A stretch of DNA of 12,414 nt, from assembly GCA_023647555.1 (NCBI GenBank), contig JALRLY010000193.1, forward strand, positions 1 through 12,414. Reading direction: 5' to 3'. Every line of letters begins with the position of its first letter. The first letter of the stretch is position 1. Shown here piece after piece: positions 1 through 6,317 of the stretch. Both the position numbers and the translations under genes were made by a program. Origin of the DNA: Pancytospora philotis. Lineage: Eukaryota > Microsporidia. The notes under the pieces are model-generated. The model made no database searches and was not told the origin of the DNA. It worked only from the letters and a program-made list of their open reading frames with translations.

Positions 1-1508
1 GCCTTATCGGCCGCAGCTTCCGGCTGCGCATTTTTGCTGGCAGCCCTGCTTGGCTTCTTGCTCGCAGCGGCCTGTTTGGCCGGCTCGGCCTTGGCCGCCT
101 TCCTGCCGCCCACGGCCGCCGCCCGCCGCGTCCGTTTCACGGTTTTGTCGGGCACAGCTGATTCGGCAGAATGCGAGGACGAGCCCTCCTCGGTCTCCTC
201 CGCGTTACTGTTAGCAGTGGAGATCTTTCCATTGTCCTGCTCCTCATTCTCAGATGTATCCTGCTGCGCGACCGCCGGAGAATCAGCTGGGCCGCTGGCA
301 GAAGCGTCTTCCTTCGTCTCTTCCTTGGTGCTTTCCACAGCGGTAATATTCTTATCGCTGGCTTTGGGCTTTCTGGGACTCTGGGGCGGCTTGGCTACCT
401 TTTGCTTTTTGGCAGGGCTGGGAACGTCCTCCTCTGCGGGGTTTTCGACAGACCCGCCTCTCTTTCTGCCAGCCTTCTCTGCAACATCAGCAGGTTCGGC
501 GGGCGTGTTGCTCTTTGCCTCCATTGCCGTTTTAACATTGTCGGCGATGATGCTGACCAGGTTGGAATCGTTCAGACACTCGCTCACGGCCTTGTTGATG
601 TTTTCGCCGACCTCGTTCTGCACCATTTCGTTGAACTCCTCCCGCATCTCCTCCTTGATCGTGTCCTTGACGGAGTTCTCCACTCGGTCTATCTGAGCCT
701 CCGCAGGGGCCGGCGCCTCGCCTTGCTCCTCGATGCTCTGCTTGGCGTTCTCCAGCAAGCTCCGCTCAAGCACGAGCTGCCCGAGGTCCTTGTCGGGCTC
801 CTCGCGCTTCACGCTGATGTCGGCACAGCCGTTGATCGCGTTGCTTATGCTCTCGCCCACCTCCTCGATCTTGTCCTCGAGGGCCAGTCCGATCAGCTCG
901 CTGACAGGCTCAGCGAGCTGCTGCTCATCCGCCACTGGCTTGCCTACGCCGCCCTCGTTCAGCTTGCGCTTTTTGGGCGAGCGCGCAGGTGCTGGCGCGG
1001 CCTCCATCGCTGAGACCGCCCCGATGTGCTTGTTGTATGCGGACTGCGCCATCCTTGCGCTGCTCTTCGCCATGTCGTCGAAGAGCGTGGGCCGCGGGAT
1101 GCTGGCGCGGTCCACCTTCTCCACGTTGCACTCGCAGTGGTTGATCGCAAAGAACGGGATCGCGCGCTGTGCCTTCTGGCCCTCTGCGCGGAGGCGCTCC
1201 TCGTGCTGGCCGGACGCCGCCAGGCTGTCGTACATGCCGAACACGTAGCTGTGGATCTTGATGACCGACTCGTTCGTCACGGGCACGGTGCGGCCCGGCT
1301 CGATCTCCATCCCGTCCACGAACACGGAGTCGCCGATCGCATACACGCTGCCCCTGAAGTCCACCCTGATGTGCTCCCAGTCGAGCGAGGGGATGGTCAG
1401 TTGTATGTTGGCCAGGTTCCCCGAGCCCAGCGTGATCTGGTCTGCGCTCGAGCGGTATGTGCGCACCTTGTCGCTCGTCTGGTCGTAGATGCTGAATATT
1501 CTGTCCAT
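1..1508 (-). CDS. FHA-domain protein with acidic/basic histone-H1-like tail (3' end outside window)
   Basis: The reading frame is open for 502 codons from the ATG at 1508 to the left edge, with no stop, so the C-terminus is missing. Residues about 1-92 read as an FHA (forkhead-associated, phosphothreonine-binding) domain: ITLGSGN (25-31), NIQL (34-37), SLDWEH (41-46), VFVDGMEIEPG (62-72) and VIKIHSYVFG (82-91) follow the FHA strand order. The usual Arg after the first Gly is Ser here. Residues 178-182 (PKKRK) resemble a nuclear localisation signal. Residues about 195-335 are rich in Glu and Leu/Ile/Val and probably helical or coiled coil. From about 345 onward the chain is low-complexity, with basic SP-K motifs (SPAKK, SPRKPK), an acidic Ser/Glu stretch, then an Ala/Lys/Arg-rich tail like histone H1. 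The start is supported by a CCCC tract at 1512-1515. A nuclear chromatin or transcription role is inference; no specific orthologue is recognised. Confidence 0.8.
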   Translation of the reverse strand, partial: MDRIFSIYDQTSDKVRTYRSSADQITLGSGNLANIQLTIPSLDWEHIRVDFRGSVYAIGDSVFVDGMEIEPGRTVPVTNESVIKIHSYVFGMYDSLAASGQHEERLRAEGQKAQRAIPFFAINHCECNVEKVDRASIPRPTLFDDMAKSSARMAQSAYNKHIGAVSAMEAAPAPARSPKKRKLNEGGVGKPVADEQQLAEPVSELIGLALEDKIEEVGESISNAINGCADISVKREEPDKDLGQLVLERSLLENAKQSIEEQGEAPAPAEAQIDRVENSVKDTIKEEMREEFNEMVQNEVGENINKAVSECLNDSNLVSIIADNVKTAMEAKSNTPAEPADVAEKAGRKRGGSVENPAEEDVPSPAKKQKVAKPPQSPRKPKASDKNITAVESTKEETKEDASASGPADSPAVAQQDTSENEEQDNGKISTANSNAEETEEGSSSHSAESAVPDKTVKRTRRAAAVGGRKAAKAEPAKQAAASKKPSRAASKNAQPEAAADK

Positions 1509-1758
1509 GGAGGGGCTCGGCCCGTCGGTGGCCAAACAATTTGCTGACAGGGACTGTGCGGAATTTGAATATTGCCACGTAGCTGTAGCCTTATGGCGGC
1601 GTTGCTATAAGCAGCCATACATAATCGCTGCGGATAGCTCAAAGAACTGCCAAGCTGTTAAAGGAAAAGCAGTATTTCTGAGCGCGTTACAAAGAGAACA
1701 GAATCTAACAATCACAGCTTAGTAAGGAAAGAGAACGTAAGATATAAAAACGAACGTA

Positions 1759-1764
1759 TTTATT
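1759..1764 (-). terminator. AATAAA polyadenylation-type signal overlapping the RPL5 stop codon
   Basis: On the minus strand the last RPL5 codon, CAA, followed by the TAA stop and the next base spell AATAAA. A poly(A) signal embedded in the stop codon would imply a very short 3' UTR, in keeping with compact microsporidian genes. The hexamer is seen directly; its use is inferred. Confidence 0.45.
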
Positions 1765-2620
1765 GTTTGGCACCAGACAGCTTCGCGGCGACGGCGGCCT
1801 TCCTCTGCTCCAGAGTGAGTCTCTGCACAACAGCGTTGAAGTGCTTGGCATCGGCCTTGCGCTCCTTGGGCGCGGGCGTCGGGTCAGCGACGATGGCCTT
1901 CAGACAGGCATCGAGCTTGCCCTCAATGTCCTCGGGCTTGATGCCCTTGGCAATGTAGCCGCTGAACTGCCTGTTGTAGGCGTCGGAGTCCTCGCTCTGC
2001 AGCTTCTGCATGTAAGAAACGACGGACTTGAGGTAGATTCTGTCCCTGAGCGCCTTGGCGTTGAGTCCCTTCTCCTCGGTGTAGCCGAAGAAGCGCTTCT
2101 CGGAGTGCGGGACGTGGAGACCGGAGTCGGAGGCGCCCTTGCAGGCGGCGAACACGTTGGCACCGGTGGAGGAGCGGGCCAGACCAATGTCAAGGAAGAC
2201 CTTGTAGGCACGGCGCTCGCCCTCGATGTCCTCGGTAAGCTGGTACTCGCCCACGTTGGTCTGGGGCTCGTAGATCTTGTCGAGGTCGTTGTTGACCAGC
2301 GCACGGCGGCCGCAGAGCAGACCGGTGGCGTAGGCCGCGAAGTAGTTGGTGAGACCGAAGTCGACGCCGTAGCGCTTCAGCTCGCTGGAGTCGGCGTACG
2401 CCACAACGCGGTCACCGTCCATGTAGGCCTTGATGACAGCGCAGATGACCTTGGTGTTGGTGATGCGGACAACGAGGCGCGACTTGACGGCACCGATCTT
2501 GGTGCAGTCCTGTCTGAGCATGTTGGTGCGGTGCTTGTAGTCGGTCTTGCCCTCTCTCCGTCTTCTTCTCTTCACCTCGAAGTTGCACTGGTAGGATCTG
2601 GTCAGTTTCCTGTCGGTCAT
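1760..2620 (-). CDS. RPL5: 60S ribosomal protein L5 (uL18)
   Basis: A 286-residue structural protein of the large ribosomal subunit that binds 5S rRNA and enters pre-60S particles as part of the 5S RNP. Family landmarks occur in order: RRRREGKTDY near residues 18-27, NTKVICAV near 55-62, the VAYADSSELKRYG and GLTNYFAAYATGLL segment near 73-102, FLDIGLARSSTGANVF near 141-156, and SGLHVPHSEKRFFGY near 165-179. The length is slightly below the roughly 297 residues of animal L5. The start at 2620 is supported by a CCCC tract four bases upstream and by the position of the conserved N-terminal motif. No intron is needed. It lies on the same strand as its neighbours, with about 250 bp to the FHA gene downstream. 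Confidence 0.97.
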   Translation of the reverse strand: MTDRKLTRSYQCNFEVKRRRRREGKTDYKHRTNMLRQDCTKIGAVKSRLVVRITNTKVICAVIKAYMDGDRVVAYADSSELKRYGVDFGLTNYFAAYATGLLCGRRALVNNDLDKIYEPQTNVGEYQLTEDIEGERRAYKVFLDIGLARSSTGANVFAACKGASDSGLHVPHSEKRFFGYTEEKGLNAKALRDRIYLKSVVSYMQKLQSEDSDAYNRQFSGYIAKGIKPEDIEGKLDACLKAIVADPTPAPKERKADAKHFNAVVQRLTLEQRKAAVAAKLSGAKQ

Positions 2621-2624
2621 TCGT

Positions 2625-2668
2625 GGGGTGCGCGCGCAGAAAATTTACAAATTTTGCAAAAATTTTAG
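2625..2668 (-). promoter_or_regulatory. RPL5 promoter: AAATTTT blocks plus CCCC tract
   Basis: Reading toward RPL5 on the minus strand there are three AT blocks (AAAATTTTT, AAAATTT, AAATTTT) between about 2668 and 2639, then a C/G-rich stretch with CCCC at 2628-2625, four bases before the ATG. The pair matches the microsporidian AAATTTTT-like element reported for ribosomal protein genes plus the CCC start signal. No promoter activity can be shown from sequence alone. Confidence 0.6.
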
Positions 2669-2805
2669 TAACAGCGGTACGCGGATGCGGGTGGGCAGAA
2701 GGATATGGGGCATTGGGACGGGATCCGATGTGTTTGTAGGAATATCTTGTAAGTGGAGCTATTCCAGTGCTTAAAGACTTCTAAATTTTTACGCTCTTTT
2801 CCAGC

Positions 2806-2811
2806 TTTATT
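2806..2811 (-). terminator. AATAAA polyadenylation-type signal after the small ORF
   Basis: AATAAA on the minus strand, 15 bases past the TAG of the 59-residue ORF. It could serve that ORF or the cullin upstream of it, if both were on one transcript. A single hexamer in AT-rich DNA is weak evidence. Confidence 0.3.
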
Positions 2812-2826
2812 TGTTGAATGGCAGTT

Positions 2827-3006
2827 CTATAAACGATAGTAAAACAGCACAGTTAAAGCGGTCAAATCAAAACACAGCATAAGGGAACAAGAAGCTATAA
2901 CTAAAGAATTTACCGCTGTATTTAACTGCTCTTTCATGCTTGATTCAGCAGCTCTGTAGTACAATCTAGCAGTGCCCGCGCATCGACTTACCTGTGGTGC
3001 TTCCAT
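2827..3006 (-). CDS. small candidate protein, 59 residues, possible C-terminal membrane segment
   Basis: An uninterrupted frame from the ATG at 3006 to TAG at 2827. It starts with MEAPQ, is mildly basic up to residue 25, and ends with a mostly hydrophobic stretch (about residues 33-58, beginning NSLVIASCSLMLCF) closed by YYRL. The stretch carries one Asp in its middle, which weakens a membrane-span reading. It fits a tail-anchored or single-pass small membrane protein. It lies 13 bases after the cullin stop on the same strand and has an AATAAA 15 bases beyond its stop. Its start lacks the full CCC signal (only ACC before ATG), so it may be chance. I recognise no family. Without it the 399-bp cullin-RPL5 gap would hold only the RPL5 promoter. 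Confidence 0.35.
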   Translation of the reverse strand: MEAPQVSRCAGTARLYYRAAESSMKEQLNTAVNSLVIASCSLMLCFDLTALTVLFYYRL

Positions 3007-3019
3007 GGTAATGCAATGA

Positions 3020-5059
3020 CTAAGGCACGTAGGAGAGTGCGCCGTCGCACAGCTCGAGAAAGCCCTTCTCCACCAGCCTTTCTATCCCACCTGCTATGTC
3101 ATCGGGCAGGATGACCAGCCCGTGCACCGCCATGCTCTGTACAGGCAGCCCCTCCTCCACCTCCGCAATCTCAGCTTTCTTGAGCCGCTTCATAAACTTG
3201 CTTATCAGTGATTCCACCACTGCGCGCTTCTGGGCGGCGAGGTTCGGCGCATCGCGCGCGACGCTGGCCAGATCGGGCGCCTCGTACAGATTAATAGCCT
3301 TTTGCGAATCTTGCCTATTGAGCAGCCTGACCATTTCTCCCTCGATGCTCACAAACCCGTGGGCTGCAAGCCTCTCCAATTTCCCCTCCCCTTCCAGTTT
3401 AAGCTCTGCTGCTTTTATGCGCCCGCCGTGCTTGGCGAGCACGAACAGCGCATTGAAGAGATCGCCGTTCATTCTGTAGGTGGTTCCGTTCATCTCGAAT
3501 ACCGCGGCTGAGAGGGAGTGGTTGACGTCGAGGCGCTCACGGTGGCCCAGCGGATGGCGCTGCACCGCGTAGTCCACGTAGCGCTGGATGTCCGGATCGA
3601 GCACGGTGCTGTCCCTGCCGATCCGCCAGAAGCCTGACGTGTGCACGAAGAGCCGCGCGATTACGCACTCGCGGTCGAAAAGACTGCGGTGCTCGGTGCC
3701 CATCAACAGCGTACTGGGCCCGTCCCTGTGACCTTCCCTGAAGATAGTCCCATGGTAGCTCGTGTACGTTTTGATGCTGCTGGCGATCTTCGATACGGCG
3801 CCGGGCCCGCAGGCAGCAGCCAGCCGCTGTGCGATGTGGTCCTCGACGGGGGCGCACCCGCCTCTGATCAGCCGCGCCTGGCACGAGGTGAGGTAGTGGC
3901 CCAGCACGGCCTCGGTGCCCACAATGACCAGGTAGTCCACCAGGTCGTCCAGCTTTTTGACGCCCGGGCACTGTGCAACATCTACGATGCCGTCTCTCAA
4001 TCCCTTCTCGTATTCCAACGCACCCACCGCTGCATCAAAACGCCCGAGCAGCTCCTTCACCAGGCTGAGCTGGTCGGCCTCTCCCCTGTCTACAAAGTTC
4101 TCGCTTACGATCTTCTTGTACTCGGCCTCGTAGCCGGTCATTTTGCTGGCCGCGATCTGCTCTTTGAAAAACACGAAACTGCTAAACAGGCCCGCGAAAT
4201 CGCTGCTCGCCGCGAGGCGCCCTGCCACCATCTCCGTGTATGCCTGTTTAAACTGCTGGCGCACGCCCTCGTCCATCACAGAGACCACCTTGTATGCGTG
4301 CTTGAACGCCCCGCCGGTCGCTGCGAGCTGTATGGTGTATGCCACGGCCTCGGCGGCCCGGCTCTCTATGCGGCTTACGATATCCCGCACAAGCGGCCGC
4401 TCGCCGATGATGCTCGTCGCGTAGTACATCTCCAGATACACCTTCTTGAGCAGCTTGCGGATGTCGGAGGAGAAGCTGGTGTTGGCCGCGTACTCGCCGA
4501 TGTACGTGCGGTAGAAGGCCACGAGCTTGCTCTCCTGGCCCACGATCCGCAGCGTGTCGAGGTAGAAGCGCACGACCGTCCGGAGGGCGCTGCAGTCCTG
4601 CTTGAAGAGCCGGCGCGAGGTTTCGAACTCCAGAAAGATGAGCCCGAGCAGGTTCTCCTCGATGCGGCTGACGTAGTTGTGGTAAATGCACGCGTAGAAC
4701 AGATCGCCGATGGACTGCGTGGCCTCGCCGCGGTACACAGACGCCCGCACGAAAAAGCGGTCGATGTAGCTGTAGATGCGCTCGAGCTGCACGGCGGTCT
4801 GGCGGAAGCCGACGGCCTGCGCGGAGAACTCTGCGATGGATGCCCGGAACACGAGGTTGGACGTGTACTCCGCCACCTTCCGCTTCACTATCCTGTAGAT
4901 CTCCTCGCCTTTGATCTGGTATGTGCCGGTGCTTTCCGAGCAGTGGCTGTACACCAGATCGTACGTGGCCATGTAGGCGGCGCGCGTAACGGAAAGCGGT
5001 GCCGCGAGTGTTGCCTCGAGCGCCTCTTCCAGGGCTCTGCACTCCGCATCCTGCAGCAT
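3020..5059 (-). CDS. CUL1: cullin, CUL1/Cdc53-like (SCF ubiquitin ligase scaffold)
   Basis: A 679-residue cullin, a little shorter than the usual 745-815. Cullins hold a substrate adaptor at the N-terminus and the RING protein RBX1 at the C-terminus, bringing E2 to substrate. The N-terminal motif YMATYDLVYSHC (residues 29-40) resembles the Skp1-contact helix of CUL1, and the following EEIYRIVKRKVAEYTSNL region also fits CUL1. Near the C-terminus, a winged-helix region (FNALFVLAKHGG, then LAAHGFVSI) precedes KFMKRLKK. Its FMK Lys, residue 624, lies 55 residues from the end, matching the NEDD8-acceptor spacing in CUL1 (56). The protein ends with a cullin-type ILPDDIAGGIERLVEKGFLE followed by LSYVP. 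I chose the start at 5059 because CCC abuts it and the frame upstream (to an ATG at 5173) looks non-homologous. The specific CUL1 assignment is less certain than cullin. Confidence 0.88.
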   Translation of the reverse strand: MLQDAECRALEEALEATLAAPLSVTRAAYMATYDLVYSHCSESTGTYQIKGEEIYRIVKRKVAEYTSNLVFRASIAEFSAQAVGFRQTAVQLERIYSYIDRFFVRASVYRGEATQSIGDLFYACIYHNYVSRIEENLLGLIFLEFETSRRLFKQDCSALRTVVRFYLDTLRIVGQESKLVAFYRTYIGEYAANTSFSSDIRKLLKKVYLEMYYATSIIGERPLVRDIVSRIESRAAEAVAYTIQLAATGGAFKHAYKVVSVMDEGVRQQFKQAYTEMVAGRLAASSDFAGLFSSFVFFKEQIAASKMTGYEAEYKKIVSENFVDRGEADQLSLVKELLGRFDAAVGALEYEKGLRDGIVDVAQCPGVKKLDDLVDYLVIVGTEAVLGHYLTSCQARLIRGGCAPVEDHIAQRLAAACGPGAVSKIASSIKTYTSYHGTIFREGHRDGPSTLLMGTEHRSLFDRECVIARLFVHTSGFWRIGRDSTVLDPDIQRYVDYAVQRHPLGHRERLDVNHSLSAAVFEMNGTTYRMNGDLFNALFVLAKHGGRIKAAELKLEGEGKLERLAAHGFVSIEGEMVRLLNRQDSQKAINLYEAPDLASVARDAPNLAAQKRAVVESLISKFMKRLKKAEIAEVEEGLPVQSMAVHGLVILPDDIAGGIERLVEKGFLELCDGALSYVP

Positions 5060-5460
5060 GGGTGTTTCGGATCGCGTATTTTTAAATGAGGATGGCTGGC
5101 CGATGCTGTGTGAGGTGTAGGTGTGGAACTTGCATGCGTGGATGTGCAAGAAGTGGTAGATTAAAAGCAGCATTCGTTATTGTGTGATACTGTCGATGAT
5201 TGTGCAAATCGTGTTTACAGCCCGCATGGGCTCTAGCCTGTTTGCGTTGTGTTTCATCACCCGTCTGAAACAACGCAGTGCTGGTCATTGAGAGCTCAAG
5301 TCTTATGCACGAATTTAACATTGTAAGTAAAATTTAATCCGCTGTTCTATTTTACGCTACAATTTGCATGTGCATTGCATCTTTACGCCTTTCCGGCTCG
5401 ATGTATCAGACAATCCCGTTTCTCCGATGCGTATCTCCAAGCGCAAATTTTACCCACACG
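5060..5460. promoter_or_regulatory. divergent intergenic region between cullin and NOB1, with two hairpins
   Basis: A 401-bp gap between two genes transcribed away from each other. The cullin side has CCC at 5060-5062 (minus) and an AAAAATA block about 20 bases further up. The NOB1 side has its own signal at 5445-5455. In the middle is a perfect 5-bp stem with a 4-base loop (AGCCC/GGGCT, 5219-5232), followed by an 11-bp stem with a 2-base bulge (5244-5276). No convincing coding frame, tRNA or known RNA was recognised. Confidence 0.5.
5445..5455 (+). promoter_or_regulatory. NOB1 start signal AAATTTTACCC
   Basis: AAATTTT is followed directly by ACCC, ending five bases before the ATG at 5461. 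It combines the AT block and CCC tract seen at the other starts here and decides the NOB1 start in favour of 5461 over an in-frame ATG at 5368. Confidence 0.6.
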
Positions 5461-6111
5461 ATGCCAGCGGTGATCGACGCCAACTACTTCATCGACAAGG
5501 AGCTGCCGATCGGCGGCATTAAGCACGCGTACATCACGCCATCGGTGGAGCGGGAGCTCAAGGACAGAGATACAGCAGACTACTACAGCTTCTTCAGCTT
5601 TGCGATCGAGGTGCGCGAGCCCAAGCCGCAGTACGTCGCTGAGGTCCTGGAGGCCGTGGCGCCCAAGCACTACCGGCTGAGCGCGGCCGACGTGGATGTG
5701 GTCGCGCTGGTGCTCGAGCTGGCGGACGAGCAGGGCCAGGAGTGGATCGGCGAGGAGACCGAGGGGGCGGCCGAGGAGCTGATCTGCCTCACGAAGGACA
5801 ACGGCGTGAAGGCCGCGCTCAGCCTCTTCAATCTGTACGACGACCCGGAGTTCATCGACCGGCGCTACCGCTTCCGCTGCTTCGCGTGCTACGCGATGTT
5901 CGACAGCGAGATGGACTTCTGCCGGGACTGCGGGCACGGGACCGTCACGAGGGTCTCCGTCGTCGGGGAGGGCGAGAACGAGCGCGTGCTACTTTCCAAG
6001 CACTTCAAGCACCGGCCGCGCGTTCTGAAGGACGGACGGGGCGGCGTTCTGGTGTGCGGGGGCCAGCGCGAATACGAGCAGCACCGGAAGCGGATGGAGC
6101 ACAGGCGGTAG
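5461..6111 (+). CDS. NOB1: NOB1, PIN-domain endonuclease for 18S rRNA 3'-end maturation
   Basis: A 216-residue protein. NOB1 cuts 20S pre-rRNA at site D in cytoplasmic pre-40S particles to make mature 18S rRNA. The PIN nuclease domain is visible from residue 4: VIDANYFI with Asp6, VEREL with Glu32, LSAADVDVVAL with Asp77, and LTKDNGVKAAL with Asp113 as the likely metal-binding acids. A zinc ribbon follows, with Cys140, Cys143, Cys154 and Cys157 (FRCFACYAMF and DFCRDCGHGTVTRVSV), then a basic tail. It is about half the length of yeast or human NOB1, close to the minimal PIN plus zinc ribbon core. The start is chosen from the AAATTTTACCC signal and because Asp6 sits where the family places it. 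Confidence 0.93.
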   Translation: MPAVIDANYFIDKELPIGGIKHAYITPSVERELKDRDTADYYSFFSFAIEVREPKPQYVAEVLEAVAPKHYRLSAADVDVVALVLELADEQGQEWIGEETEGAAEELICLTKDNGVKAALSLFNLYDDPEFIDRRYRFRCFACYAMFDSEMDFCRDCGHGTVTRVSVVGEGENERVLLSKHFKHRPRVLKDGRGGVLVCGGQREYEQHRKRMEHRR

Positions 6112-6252
6112 CGTGCTGTCATAGATTAATGCTAGCTGTTGAGTTTAGAAGGCTGCTCAAATCATCAGTAAATGTGGTATACTTTACTTTGCATGGCATG
6201 CTTTGGTTGCATTTACTATATGCGTGTTTATTGAGGCATTGCCCTTGTAGAA

Positions 6253-6317
6253 AGTCTTTGAAAAGCAAAAGCCGCGCAACAGGTGATAAATTTTAAAAAA
6301 AATTACCCATATTAATG
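6253..6317 (+). promoter_or_regulatory. promoter/start element of array gene A
   Basis: From AGTCTTTGA at 6253 to the ATG this segment aligns with the region before gene B (8034-8099), including GGTGATAAATTT, an A/T block and ACCCATATTAATG. CCC at 6306-6308 lies six bases before the ATG. The 12 bases CCCATATTAATG (6306-6317) are identical before all four array genes. Confidence 0.6.

Noticed and set aside
34..1013. Overlapping plus-strand frames of 220 and 280 residues opposite the FHA gene
   Set aside because: The minus-strand frame is open throughout and holds an FHA domain; these look like antisense of the low-complexity tail.
1763..2668. 301-residue open frame on the plus strand opposite RPL5
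   Set aside because: Shadow of a GC-rich, strongly biased coding sequence; repetitive Val/Gly/Leu composition, no start signal, and RPL5 is unmistakable on the other strand.
2986..2991. GTAAGT donor-like site (minus) five codons into the small ORF, suggesting an intron
   Set aside because: Splicing to the nearby AG candidates (26 or 38 bases) shifts the frame into an early TGA, while the unspliced frame stays open.
3641..5089. 482-residue plus-strand open frame opposite the cullin
   Set aside because: Same reason: His/Arg/Val-rich antisense frame of a high-GC gene with no family features.
5060..5173. 38-residue N-terminal extension of the cullin to an ATG at 5173
   Set aside because: The extension is unlike cullins, and CCC directly precedes the ATG at 5059.
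5323..5328. GTAAGT after a short ATG frame at 5305, as a possible first exon of NOB1
   Set aside because: NOB1 at 5461 already begins where the family does and has its own AAATTTTACCC signal; no acceptor or branch-like sequence is convincing.
5368..5460. 31-residue N-terminal extension of NOB1
   Set aside because: It would put the catalytic Asp far from the N-terminus and run through the promoter signal.
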